The notes: generated by a model not told the origin, from the letters alone. Numbered from the stretch's first letter, positions 34,354 through 46,550 are shown. The stretch: DNA of 64,000 bases from Melieria omissa (GCA_963971225.1 OZ020269.1:85970450-86034449); one strand, 5' to 3'. Made by a program: numbers and translations.

Positions 34354-37300
34354 TTAGCAATCGGTCATGGTGCAACGACGCTTTTTCACTGTGCGTTTCG
34401 GACACGGTTGTCCGCCGTTCCTCGCCTCGCTAATCACATATCTGGAACGTTCTGAGTAGCCCAGGCCGCATCGTACGCTGCACTCGGACCAGTTTGACCA
34501 ATCAGACATGACACAGTCCTCGGGACTGTTGTCGTAACTTGGCTGCCCAAACTGGGCGCGAACTGATTGGGGGCTCGTGGTGGTCGCAGCGGCACCTGTA
34601 ATTGATATATAATCGTTACCGCTAAGCAACTGAGAATCCCTTCAAACTGCCAGTGATTTTTACTACTCACCCAACATGCTGCACGTGTTTAAGCAATCGT
34701 TTTCGGTGAGGAAATTGTTACGATTGCCGCGACAGCCGCCATAGGTAAAGGACTCACAGCGACCGTACTCCTTGTTGTAGGCGTACCGTTTGTAGGCACC
34801 CCGACACGGTCCCACATCGTAGTGCTCGGCGCATATATCTAAAATGGCCACAATGCAGATAATGTCCACTAGAACTACATATAAAAATGCAGAAGCTCTT
34901 CACACACCTTTAGCTATGTCCATACTGATGGTGCAGTCCTGCGCAACGTTGCATTCCTTTTGCTGATGCAGTTCGAGACGCTTCGTGCAGGCCTCCTTCT
35001 CAACGCCGTTCTCCATGAGCAGCAGACGGGTGCGTATGGTAACGCCACGCCCGCAAGTCGCCGTACACGGGCTCCAATCGCTCCACTGCGTGGTGGGACA
35101 CATGGGGTCCGGCAGTTCCACTTGTTCGTACGTACAGTCCGGTCGCATGCACTTCTGCTTCTCCACGATGACAATATGCGGGCAACGTTTGCGACCCACA
35201 TGGTTCACAAAGGTGCGCGTGCGCATGGTGATCCCGATACCGCAGCTGGCTGAGCACTCGGACCAGGCACTCCACGAGGTAGTCTTGCAGATGCCAGCGC
35301 CGTCACCGTCGTCATTGCTCAACGACAGCGACTTGGCCAGATTCTCGCCGTCGTCTTCGTCCTCCTGTTGCTGGCTAAATGATGAGTAAAAAAAATCAGT
35401 ACATTGGACTTTTCAATAGCACTTCCTCTCAAATAAAAATGTAAACTTTACGTTTGCATTTTGAACAGTCTTACCCGCATTCCGCTATGGGCGCAGCGCA
35501 CATCTCCTTGGACACCAACTGACGCGAGCATTGCGCAGCGGCTGCCTTCTGCGGATTGGCATACTGACGCATACGCATACGTATGCCCTTGCCGCAACTC
35601 ACGGAACAAGGACTCCACTCAGAGTACTCCGTCAGGCGACATTCAGCTGCAATAAACCCGGTCATGTTATCTAACAAATTTTATAAGAGCTGTAAGCGTT
35701 GAATTTACTTCTGGTGTCTTGCTCCTCTACATCGTCGGAAACGTCCACTTGCAACGCTTGCAGGAAGTTGTCATCGCAATTTCTTGATATGATTTTCTCG
35801 CGTCGCAGGTATAGTTTTGCCAAAGGTGTCATCTGGCTGCTTTCCGGATTGTAGAAGGGAGCGCGCGGGTCTTCGGGGTACATGGTGGTTATGCGATACA
35901 TGCGTTCACGTGGCTGCGTCTCAGCATTGGGCGACTACGAAGATTAGATGGAATTTAATAACTTCCAAAAATTGCACAGGACAGGAAAGATTAAAGGGCA
36001 AAAAGAGCGCATCCCCTTTTGCCACCACTACTAATTACCATATACGTTATGCCGCTGTCGGTGCCTGCGTCCCATGGGTACAGATCAAAGTCCAACGACT
36101 CCTTCCACGAACAATCCTCCGTGCATAAGTCAACGCCGCTAATACCAACCACCCAATCGGGCGAGGGACCTAAAAGTGCAACACAGCATACATGTTTCAG
36201 TGTCAAAGGAGCGTTGGCATTTGTACCCACCAAACATAGATACAATTGACACCTTTGGGTGTGTGCGATCTACGCGGAACTTCGAAGTTGCATTTTCGTT
36301 CACATGCGGATACCACAAGCCGGGTGCTTTGATTAGCGTACGCAGACGTGGCCCTTTGGCGCGCAGTTCTGCCTCCAGTGCAGAGGGCGAACCGAACTCG
36401 GCCAAAAAACGAAATCCATCGGTGGCGATATGATTCTCTCCCCAGAAGGAGAAGTTCGATTCATGCGATGCGCCCACAATGTCAGAGAAATGTGTGAGCC
36501 AAATGGCGAATGGGTAGTCCTTGGGATGCGTTTCATTCGACCAAATGCCCTCGAAAACAAACTGAATTGGACAAAATTACAAACAAATTACAGACAAATT
36601 AAATACTATAAATTACGCTATATTTGGCCTCATCACAGGCGCAGCACTCCTTCTGCACAGCGACAGCATCCGGTTTTTTCTCGCATATGACTTGCGTCAG
36701 TTGGCCATCGTCGGAGAACCAAGCACGCGATCCTTCGTAGACCATGGCCGAGAGGGAAACGCAGCCCGAGCCCGACTCGGGCGCCACCCACATAACTTGG
36801 ATCTCGGTTTTGGGTAGATCATCCGCTTCGGATACGGTGTTCACACAGCGATCGTTGAATTTGGTCAATGCATCGCTGAACAATTGGAAGCGACCGACTC
36901 GCTTGGGACTGGCCGACTGCGGGCGACGTGTGCCCGTGTAGGCCTCTGCGGTGATGGTAAAGTGGGTGAAATGCTGCACCTTTGTGTGAGTGCGTGAGCC
37001 AAGTAGTAAGACTAAAATATAATCAAAATTCAATTAATTGACATTAAAATGATTAATGGGACGATTAAATGAAATATAATTTATAATGTTTAGTTAGGCT
37101 TTATAACAAAGTAAATCCTTTACTTTAGGATTTCCTAAATCTTATAGGATTTACTTAGCTTTATAATTTGAATAAAAAGTAGTTTGAGTAGCATAGCCCC
37201 CACATTGATAGTAATGGACTTAATTCAATTCAGCCCACTTGTGCCAATTGTTTCGCCACCACTATACCCGCCATCTGTGAGTGCAACTCTGCGCACACAG

Positions 37301-40300
37301 CTGTTGAACCACACAAGCAGAGACAATTTGTCTCTGCACACAAGCATTAAAGTAAATTCTAATGTGCCGTTACTTTTTGATATTTGCACTTTTTGCAAGA
37401 AATTCGCGTAGAATGTAAATAATTAATTAAAATATTAGTAAAACGAGTAAATAAAAATGTCCGGTTTATTACACACGTTAAATGTAGCGCACGATATTGA
37501 ATTTGAGAAATGTGGAGATATAATTTGGGCGCCGACGCGGAATGTCTTCGTCTGCTGCTGCTGGCACTGCCAAGAATTCTTTACGGGAATGCAGGCATTT
37601 ATGCGACATGTAAAGCAGCACCGAGAGTTGTACGATTGGCGCGATGATGAAAACTATCCTTTCAATAAAGTGGATCAAGAGGAGGACGAAGAGCAAGAAG
37701 TAACAAATGTGTTTGAGAATAGAGAGAATTCAGTGTCCGTATACACGGTGGAGGAGCTGTTGGCGGACGAAATGGAGATGGTATGCAGGAATAGTGAAGA
37801 GCTGTTGGAGCAGGAGGTGATCGCAAAAGGCAAGAACGAGTTGCAGTTGGCAGCTAAAACAGAAAATGCGATTGGAAATTTGCAAAGTCCAAAACAAGGC
37901 GTTGCGCAAATGGTCGATTGCTCTGCGGAAGTGCTCGATTCGCGGGAATATGGAGAAAATTCGTTTTTTATGTGTGAATTGCGAGGTGAAGAGATTAGCG
38001 TCAATGTCTACAATGAGTACGACGATGAAATTTCTGCACTTCTGCAGAGCGACACTATTGAGACCATCGAATACAGCGCAGAGGAGGTGGAACAAATTTT
38101 GGAAGCTGACAATTTGTTGAATGCAACCCTAGCAGAGTATTATGAGCACAACCATGAACCATTATCTAATGTTGATGCAAACCAAACGTCCATGGATAGT
38201 GGGCTGTGCTTGGAAGAAACGATTAAAATATCATCTGTAGGTGCCGAACTCTCAAAATCAGCGATAGTTGAAGAAACAGCTAAAAAATTAGATTTGCCTA
38301 TTAAACTGGTTGAGGCATTTTACAAAGACTTCAAGCCTCGCAGCCAAAAGGCGTCAATAAAGTTGCAAGATAAATGCCGCAACCTGCCAATAAACAATAA
38401 CTCATTTCAAAATCGGAATATGCACTCTAACAAGTCGATTCGCAGTGATGACAAGAACCGCCTCAACATGAGCGGCAACAACAACGTCGCTCGCAAAATG
38501 TACACCCAAACCAACTTGAACGCTTCTGATAAACTGTTCACCCTGAACACTGTAGGCGATAAGCCTTTGTCTTTGATTAGGAGTACAAAAGCGCCGAATT
38601 TCGCTAGCAACGCAGTGGACAGCGATTTCTTGGCAGCGCTTCAATTAGCAGCGAATAGCTGCACACATATGGCATTAATGAAACAGGAAGTGCTGGCTCA
38701 ATCGACGCCCAAAGTTAATCTGCGGGAGAGCGTAAAAAATGAGATTTCAGGCTTTAGAAGCCACCACTTTAACATGGAGAGTACAGTAGCGAAGGAGATC
38801 TACAGCTCGTTTAAGTTTTGCCCTAAGCTGACGCAGAAGAATTCTGCAGCGCTGCTGGTTAATCCATACAAAGACAGAAAATCGCTACAGCCCGAGCGGA
38901 CTCCGTTAAAATGTATTACTTCTTCACACAAGCATAAGATATTGCAGCGAATGCAACGTATTAAACGAGCCCTGCTTCAAGCCACTAACAAAGAGAATCA
39001 GCCCAAAAATCCTGGTTGCGACATTTCAGACGTTACAGCGTCCAATAAGCAATTTGCGTCCAATGACACCTTGCCTAAAATTCTCAGCGTGGATGTTTTG
39101 AACAGGAGTCATGTATCGCAATCTGACTGCAAAGACTTAGCTGCGTCAAAGTCAGCCGCTTCTACTGCATCTTCAAGTGTTGGCAACGTTTCAAATGTGT
39201 CTGTGGAGTTCTTGCAGGTGCCGTTGCTCTTACATGTGTTTTATAATTAAATTTTGTCATATAACAAAGAATTTGTGTGTCTTTGTTTTAGCAGCATTCG
39301 GCAGGGCCCATTGTAAATCTCTCAGCTTTTGATTGCATTTTAAACGATGTCACGGATAACTCTGTGAATACTTCTGCTGCCATCATTGATACCAAAGCGA
39401 ATACGTCTCTGGAGATTATTAAAATTGATAAGGATATGGAGTTAGTTGATGGATTACCCAAGCCTAAAGTAAGTTTGCACTTTAACCAATGAAATTAACA
39501 AATCCTCCAATTGATTTTTTCTTTTTAACATTGAGTTGTAATTGCCATAAGGTATTTTTACTCGACTTCAGCAGTTATACGTATATGCCATTTGTTCGTT
39601 CACTATTTACATATTTATATATCAATATACATTTACCACATCTTAAAAATTTCAATTATTTTATTATTTCAATATTATAAATATTTTCAGTTCAGCTTTC
39701 AAAACATAGAGCAGGATTCTTCCCTTACACTGAATGTTACGGTAAGAAGCAAGTTTTATGATTTTGGTATTTTTGTCACTTATTGCCCTCATATTTTTCA
39801 ACTTACAGACTGCAGAATCAAGTCAGTCGAATCTCATTTCCAGCTCATCGGCTATTGCAACAGTAAGTTGACCGCATTTTATTTTCAAACTCATAATTTC
39901 ATTATGTTTTCATATATTTTTAGACGACAGCTATGGACGATATAGACCTATTGGATATAGTTGGTGTAAGGCATTTTATAACAGTTTCAGTTCATTCAAG
40001 TTTAATGTCATCTATTTTTTACACTTTTCGTTGTAGTTAAAAATCATAAAAAACCCTGAATTGGAATTGGAACTGCCACTGGCGCAGGTCGAGGCTATGC
40101 GGGCTAGAGCTTTTCAATTTGCAGCCATCCTTAAAAATAAATCGGAGATTTGGCTCAATAAATTGCATTTCAATAAAAGCGATGAACAAGTGGACAGTGC
40201 CTTTGCCAGGTTAACCGCAGAAACCAACGCCTACTATCACTGTCAGCTAGCAATGCATCATGTAAAACGCATTTTCAATCTGATCATTATGTGGTATAGT

Positions 40301-41738
40301 AGCTGTTATAGAATGCAGCTTCTTGACAAAAATCACACACCCACCGCACTGGCATTCTATTTGCTATTATTCAAATTTTTGCCGAGGACAGGACGTGGCT
40401 GCTACTACTGTGAGCTCTGTCCACTGTACTTTCGCGCCGAAACACGTTACTTGCAACATCGCACTGACCACACTGGTCAACAGGCATACAGTTGCCAACA
40501 CTGCCAACGAAATTACGTGCGGCGCAAATGGCTGCAGATGCATGAGATAAAATGCTGTAAATCTGAGTCTAAGAAAGCATAATGCAGGAGTTTTGCGGAA
40601 TAGGCGATGAGGCAAACACTGGCAGGCCCTTATCAGTTAAACGATGGTCTTGCTGTTATTTTATCTAAATTTTTAAGTTTTTTGTTGCAATGAAGAGACA
40701 AAGTCTCATGATTTTTCCTTGAAATGTGCAAAGGTTGAGTTTTAAAGTTAATTTTTGTTTTTACTGTTTTGAAGATATTTATATTTTTGGTTACTTACGT
40801 ATATAAAAACTGGGAATTTTTTCTTTTTTAACATTTACTTTTGATATTGTTGAGCTGTGTTTCGCATTTGAAGAAGCGCGTTAATGAATTACCTGAATCA
40901 ATTAAAATGCACGTTGATTTTTTAATGTTCCTAAGTTTAGTACTAACTAAGCTAAACTAAAAGTTTAGTGACTAACTGACTTTGAAGTTTTTTATATTTA
41001 AAAAGCAGAGTAAATTAAAGCTGTAAGTGCTAGAACTATTTAAGTAAAATCCCTATTCATCGTACAAAGAGCTCTAAACGAGTTCAAAGACCAAAACAAG
41101 CAATTCAAGGAAATTTAAAGCAATTCACTGCAATGTTAACGAACAATTTCTTTTAATGGTATGTTCAGGGAAATATACTGACTACAATGTCTTGTCATTT
41201 AAGTTTTTTTATTAGTTGCATAAGTGAGCAAACATGCAGAAGTCCTTATTTTATTTGTGCCTATATTTAATGAATTTGTGTTTTAATAAATTCACTCAAA
41301 ATTCAATTATTTGATTTGCATATTACATTTGTTTTCTTAAATTTATTTATAGTTTCTATTGTTTTTTTCTTATTTGTTGTGTTTTTAATAATTTCATATA
41401 TTTAATTTAATTTTTCATATTATTTTTTATTAATTTTATTTTCATATTTTAATATATAGCTTATGTACGCATATGCATATATTTTATGTTTTTAATCTAA
41501 GTTCTGTTCTAAACTCAGTTTTTATGTTGTTACTACACTTACTATTGTATGTTTTGCCCGGCACATAGCCGCTGGGGCCATCGGCCACAATTAATTTGTA
41601 TCCATTGTCGCCGCGTGTGCGCCGTCCGTGAGGCAGATGTGTGGGGGCGCGCGGGCAGCCAGCGACCACACTAATTACCGTAACAATGAGCAATAAAATT
41701 GCTTTGCAACATTTGTATGAATGCAGTTGCATTTTCAT
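34354..41738 (-). CDS. Secreted F-spondin with Kunitz domain (fat-spondin-like)
   Basis: Nine exons, read right to left: 41738-41543, 37011-36617, 36561-36231, 36169-36039, 35934-35709, 35646-35475, 35374-34908, 34838-34671, 34595-34354. All phases agree and give 775 residues. Order: signal peptide (1-27); Reeler domain (28 to about 190, with GYVPGKTY and TVSEADDLP); Spondin_N (from about 195, [13 protein letters not shown] onward); a TSP1 repeat (about 428-484); two TSP1 repeats in exon 7 (about 508-635, [14 protein letters not shown] and [14 protein letters not shown]); Kunitz domain (about 643-694); final TSP1 (about 722-775). The Kunitz loop has GPCRG, so P1 is Arg, fitting a trypsin-type inhibitor. 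It is an extracellular matrix or adhesion protein. Flies have several spondin paralogues; fat-spondin is my best guess. Intron 1 (4.5 kb) contains the whole gene at 37457-40582 on the other strand. Confidence 0.92.
37457..40582 (+). CDS. Nested zinc-finger protein (one N-terminal, two C-terminal fingers)
   Basis: Exons 37457-39217, 39292-39468, 39691-39741, 39809-39862, 39924-39965 and 40037-40582, all phase 0, give 876 residues. Donors are GTGCCG (weak), GTAAGT, GTAAGA, GTAAGT and GTAAGG. The N-terminal box has one finger with CWHCQEFF then HVKQH. A very long acidic, then polar region without folds follows. The last exon has a MADF-like segment ([15 protein letters not shown] and LIIMWYSS) and two fingers (CELCPLYF...HRTDH and CQHCQRNY...HEIKC). 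It probably acts in the nucleus on chromatin. The one-plus-two finger layout recalls Drosophila Teflon, a male meiotic pairing factor, as far as I remember it; orthology is unproven. The whole gene lies inside intron 1 of the spondin gene, in opposite orientation. The box resembles those at 26.8 and 63.1 kb. Confidence 0.85.
40583..41542. other. Remaining part of spondin intron 1
   Basis: AT-rich DNA with the 3' region of the nested gene. AATAAA at about 41284-41289 is a possible distal poly(A) signal. No other feature is supported. Confidence 0.4.
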
Positions 41739-42603
41739 ATTAACTGCTATACTTTTTCTTCGCGCTGCGTGTGTTTCTTTTGTATTTTTTTTTTCAGTAT
41801 ATACTTGTAGATTTTAATTGTCGCCCTCGAAATGATCCTAAAGCGTTCATACGTATGTATGAATGTCTCGAGTATCGGTTAATCGCTCACACACACGCTC
41901 ACGTATGTCTTGTCAAGTGCACTTGTAATTGTTGTCCTGCACAGCACAATTATCGCATTACCACTACCGCCGCCACAACTCGCTGGTTGCGCCTTTTGCT
42001 TTGCTCACAATATGAAATGCCACTTTTCCGTTTGGCGTACGCGCTCAGACTGATTTTGAAATCTCAACAATGATCCGCCTCGTGCGCACTGTAGCGCTGT
42101 GGTGTATGTGCTATGGTTATGTGAATGTGCCGATAATGTAAGGGGGCACATATATTCGAAACTATCTGAAAGATGTTGCTGGAAGTTGAAAAAAATAAAT
42201 AAATGTATCGGAAATGTGTATTGAAAAAAATAAAAGCAAGTTACAAACGGCCAAGAAAGACGATGATAAGACATTGCATGGAGAAAATAATGTTATGCAA
42301 AAAAATTTTCATTGTCTTTTGGCGTTCTAAAACTCAATATGCGAGTAAAAGTTCATTCTTCATTACATCAAATACATACAATACATCAAAAACAAATACA
42401 TTTTTCTAATTTAAATTTGTTGAATATATGTTTTTGCAAAATGTTTAATGCTAAACTTTATATCTACTTTACAAATATGTATAAGTGAAATAGAAACAAG
42501 TATTTGTTTAATGTTTTACGTTTTGCATGAATTTAAAAAATATCTTTCTGTACTGCAACCAATTGCAACAGTCGCATGCAGTCCACACTTTGTGTAGCAT
42601 ATT
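41739..42603. other. Upstream region of the spondin gene
   Basis: The spondin 5' UTR and promoter should lie in this span, read leftwards. The plus-strand frame at 41771-42073 crosses it but has no protein features. No TATA box or initiator could be fixed with confidence. Confidence 0.4.
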
Positions 42604-42840
42604 TCAACTGTCAGTAATTGCCAGCATTTCATTGGCAACAACTATAAAATGTTGATTGCAATGAAACTTTATGGCTTTTTGTATAATTTTAGAAATTTGC
42701 GCTTTTCGACATATCTCAATGGTTAGTTTTTCGTTGAAGGCGCTCAAGAATTTATAGTTCAAATTGGGAAGGCGCGCTTCAGCAGAAATCAGCCGCCCGT
42801 TGGCATCAAATTTCAGTTGCTCCAAATTTACATACATACA
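42604..42840 (-). other. Candidate small coding ORF, about 70 codons
   Basis: The minus-strand frame from about 42840 to the TGA at 42606-42604 reads FDANGRLISAEARLPNLNYK, then FNEKLTIEICRK. Its composition is richer in G and C at third positions than the flanks, and the protein has a normal mix of residues. The only nearby ATGs lie in a (TG)n-like run, so a start is uncertain, and no splice partner was found. It could be a small gene, a terminal exon or chance. I do not recognise the protein. Confidence 0.25.
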
Positions 42841-43612
42841 CACACACATATGCACATCGTGCTCCAAATATATTGAATAATTATTCAAACATTGTCGTTG
42901 TCTGTACAGTTGTTGTTGTAAGACAAATAAGAGCCATGAATTTGTTGACCTTTCAGGTCAATTGAATCACTGATAAGTCAATCAAAATAAAGTCAAAATA
43001 CATAATGAATGCTTTTGTATTGACATTTGCTTGGATGTTTGTGCAGTTAAACATATAGTAGAATATTTTTGTGATTTATTAAAAATTGTTTGTATTTGAA
43101 GGAAATGTTTGGCAATTTTGCAAAATGAGTTTGAAAGCCATGAAACCATGCAAACTAATAAAAGATGAGTCTGGATCGAGAAGAAGATAGAACTAAAGAT
43201 TATTTGAAGGTTTTTGATATGTAAAATCTTTTGACGTGTAAAAGAGAGAGAATAGACTCAGGACTAAGACAATCTTACACTCTTTTGGGACACTTTTTTA
43301 GAATCATTATTGTTCTGTTTCATCTTTTTGGAGTGAAATTAGAGAGAGAGAGAGATAGATTAAACTAAGAGCCATAGCAATTTTCTTAAATGTGTATTGT
43401 GAGCTGAACTACTATTAATGTTTTGTTTTTAACACACACGGTATGAGGAGAACAGAGACGGACCTCTGTGGATTTTGAAATGATCTAAAGAAAATTTATT
43501 TTGCGTTACAGATGATTGATAAGTCGGATTTCACTTCCAAAGAACACTCAATATTAGAAGCAATCTTTTTATTCCTAGAATCCTTTTAAAAAACCTATTT
43601 CCTAACGAAATA
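42841..43612. other. Gene-free stretch with a short (AG)n run
   Basis: (AG)n microsatellite at about 43341-43356. No gene, and no repeat shared with other parts of the window, was seen. Confidence 0.4.
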
Positions 43613-44921
43613 AAGGGTGTGCACACCAAAATCGGGACACTTTAAAACTCCTGTATCTTTTAAAATAAAACTCTTTGAAAAGTAAAATTTTAGACGTAAG
43701 TACTCCATAACTTGGTTTTCAATATTCAAGTAAAAAAATTTGCAAAACCCGTTTTATTAGTGAGAAAATGGCAAACGAATACGAACGTCGAAAACTCATT
43801 TTGCACGAACACACTACGAATCCCAACCTCAGTATACGCCGAATTACAAAAAAGCTAAATTTTGCACCATCGACATGCAGTAAAGTGTTGAAAAATTGTA
43901 ATGAAAGGCTGAGAGTTGATCGTAAGGCGGGTAGTGGTTATGACCATGGCCAGGAGAATGCTAGATGAACGAAGAAAGTGATTGCCGCATTTAAAAAAAA
44001 TCCGCGAATGTCAAGTCGTTCGGTGGCTTAAATCGTGGGGCAATCGTCATCGTTCGTCCAGAAAGCCAAGAGGCGAGCAAGCTTGAAGAGTTACAAGGCT
44101 CAAGTAGTACCAGATCGGGACGCGAAACGAAATCTCACCGTGTAGCACCTTTGTCGTAACTTGTTCGAAAATTTGCTAACGAAATTCAGTAGTGTGATCA
44201 TGGATTATGAAACAAACTGCTTGAACAACTTTAAATTTTTAGCTGGGCAAGATTTCTACACAGCCACGAATCGCCAAGATGTTGCTGATGAATACAAGAT
44301 GAAATCAAGGGCAACATTCCCAAAGAAGACAATGGTTTGGGAAGCCATCTGTTCGTGTGTTGTTAAAACAAACCCTTTTGTAACAGTCGGTGCAATGAAT
44401 GGCAATATTTACCGGGAAGAATGCTTCGAAAAGAGACTACTGCCGCTCATTCGTTGCCACACATCAAAACCGTTGTTTTGGCCTGATTTCGCTACTTGCC
44501 ACTACTTCAGGGAATCTCTCTAGTGGTATGAAGAGAATATTCTCCATATGGGATGGAATATGTATAGCGCGAGTGTGATCCGCCTAGCAGTCCGGAACTC
44601 TGCCCTATCGAAAACTAGTGGTCGAAAGTTATAGGCATTTTAAAGAAGAGTGATGCGAGGGTATCGACAGAAGAAGAGTTCCGAAGGAAGTGTTTGTGGG
44701 GGTCTAAAAAAGTAAACGAATTTTTCGTGCAAAAATTTATGGTAGTACTCTGACGAAAATTGCGGTTGGTGGCATACGGAGGAAAAAAATATAAATAAAT
44801 GTGGACTATATCATACCTTAAAGACCGAAGAATATAAATAAATTGCAAAAAAAATTCTAGACTACTTCGTTTTATTTTTATATCAGAAAACAAGTGCGCC
44901 GATTTTGGTGTGCACACCCTT
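43613..44921 (+). mobile_element. Degenerate Tc1/mariner element, 1309 bp
   Basis: TA flanks both ends (43611-43612, 44922-44923). The inverted repeats start AAGGGTGTGCACACCAAAAT on the left; the right end is its near-perfect inverse for about 28 bp. The interior is a broken transposase. Size is normal for a whole element, so no large deletion is needed; decay is by point changes. Confidence 0.88.
43768..44660 (+). pseudogene. Broken Tc1-like transposase
   Basis: It begins ATG with MANEYERRKLILHEH and a helix-turn-helix region (NLSIRRITKKL), followed by an in-frame stop at 43966-43968. Further stops and shifts follow. The catalytic part can still be followed: MDYET near 44201, FWPDFATCHY near 44480, and, in another frame, SPELCPIEN near 44600-44625. 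In the last motif the third acidic residue is Glu instead of the mariner Asp. It is much older than the mariner at 31102 judging by the number of lesions. Confidence 0.8.
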
Positions 44922-44944
44922 TAGAAATGTTTCTTCTATTTATA

Positions 44945-45245
44945 ATAGAATCACTTTACTTACCTAACTGGCGCCATTTGGAAATTCCGAGCGACACTTG
45001 AACCTTCCAACGCAGATGTGGTCGTGCTTTTCCACGCCTTCAACCACAGGATACCGTCTCGTAGCATCTTAAGGCATACGGCCAACATGACCAATCCAGC
45101 GCAACCGCTGATTTTGTATACGCTTCACTATGTCCATGTCCCTGTATAGCTCATACAGCTGCTGTCCCACGCGGAAAGGACCTTTGCGTAGTGTCTTTCT
45201 CCCGAACGCTCTCAAAACATTTTCATCGGTGGTCGACAACGTCTA
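44945..45245 (-). pseudogene. LINE fragment, region after the reverse transcriptase
   Basis: The minus strand reads LYRDMDIVKRIQNQRLRWIG then HVGRMP. This is the conserved stretch downstream of the reverse transcriptase core in many non-LTR elements (I, Jockey and related clades). A stop follows HVGRMP, and the frame then continues for about 40 codons to the end of the homology. It is a 5'-truncated or internally deleted dead copy. Confidence 0.7.
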
Positions 45246-45261
45246 AGACTCCATAGAAATT

Positions 45262-45298
45262 AGAGTAGAGTAGAGTAGAGTAAAGTAGAGTAGAGTAT
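45262..45298. repeat. (AGAGT)n microsatellite
   Basis: About seven units of AGAGT with one AAAGT variant, directly beside the LINE fragment. Confidence 0.8.
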
Positions 45299-45980
45299 CT
45301 GGAGACTGGGTATCTATAGCACCTGTTAGCAAAAGTTATTCTCCGTTTGATCTCCAGGCTGACGTGATTTTGAGTGTTAATTCTGGTATTAAGGTAAAAA
45401 CAAGGTTCTTTACTACTTCGAAATTACGGCTGCCATAAGTATCGTGGTGTCCAAGACGCAAATACTCTTTGTGCGTCCTTTTTTACCGTCTTGTCCTCCT
45501 TCACCGCAAGACCCTCTTTGCTCGCTTCTTTTAGCGCTTTAATGAACTTAAATTGTAAGACGCCTTCAATTTTTAGCTTTAACCCATATTAGGTATAACT
45601 TCGTTTCCATTTCATGCTTAGAACTTAAGTCCAGAAGCAACCACAGCTTGGTGTACTCATATGCCGCTAGACTCTCGGATAAGTGAAGTGACGTGGTCAT
45701 AGACATGGCTTTCATTGTCAGCTTAATGTGTGAATGTAACCTTCCGTTGGCCAATTAATTTTGCACTTGACATTAACGCCAAACACAATGATTCTTGTTG
45801 TTGTTGTTGTACGTGGGGATGAAGTGTCTCACAATTTTTGCAGGAAATTAAAGTAGACAGCTACTTTCCGTTGCAGCTTGAAGTGCTACGAATTCGAATG
45901 ACACTATCCGAAGTGCTTAATGAATGAAGTAATGAAATTTTGACACGTGATCAAACAGATTTTGGGTTTTAACATATTTA

Positions 45981-46036
45981 TTATTATTATTGATGGGGAC
46001 GATGCACGGCGACCTGTAGATCTATTGTGCACCCTC
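45981..46036 (-). mobile_element. 56-bp 3' stub of a LINE with (TAA)n tail
   Basis: The insert is bracketed by a perfect 12-bp repeat TTAACATATTTA (45969-45980, 46037-46048) and is absent from the sister copy at 17.1 kb. On the minus strand it ends CATCAATAATAATAA. A (TAA)n-like tail is typical of I-clade LINEs, so this looks like an extreme 5' truncation. Confidence 0.75.
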
Positions 46037-46289
46037 TTAACATATTTACTTTTCAAAAATATTCTATATAAATTTTCAAGGATATAAAGATTTAAAATTG
46101 TCAGAGGACCTTTTTCATATCCTTTTTTCAAATAGTTTAAAAAATTTATTTTATTTAAATTCTTAAGCCTTTTCTCTTTTATTTGATATACATATCGCCA
46201 TATTCTAAAGCGGTTAAGTATTTTTTTTTTATTTTTTTTTATTTTGTATCCCCTTTAAATTTGTAAAGTCCTTTTAAAAGAACAAATGA

Positions 46290-46433
46290 CAGTGGCGGAT
46301 TCAGGGGGGTGTTTTGGGGGTTGAAACCCCCCCCCCCCGAAATATTAGGATCGACATTAAAACTACATACAAATTAAAAGACAATTTATGAATATCAAAG
46401 GATTACTCTTTGAAACCCCCCCCCCCGCCCCTG
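46290..46433. mobile_element. hAT-like MITE, 144 bp
   Basis: It starts CAGTGGCGGATTCAGGGGGG and ends with a C run then GCCCCTG. The 8 bases outside are ACAAATGA and ACAAAGGA (7 of 8 identical). The empty site ACAAAGGA is seen once in the sister repeat at 17411-17418. Long C and G runs near the ends are inverted relative to each other. Confidence 0.8.
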
Positions 46434-46550
46434 ACAAAGGATGTAGAAATGACAAACTGAATACGCAGTATTACTATATTTGGTCTCTAGTTTCACGCCC
46501 ATATGGAATTTTTCCGGTGTGAAAAATGCTGTTGCATGGTGTATTACAAA

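Larger units (their letters stand above)
45915..46550 (+). repeat. Dispersed repeat, copy 2, with two insertions
   Basis: Similar to 17110-17540 across its length but longer. The extra length comes from a 56-bp insert at 45981-46036 and a 144-bp MITE at 46290-46433, each with its target duplication. The shared sequence has no coding capacity. The family could be part of a larger transposon whose ends I did not find. Confidence 0.7.
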
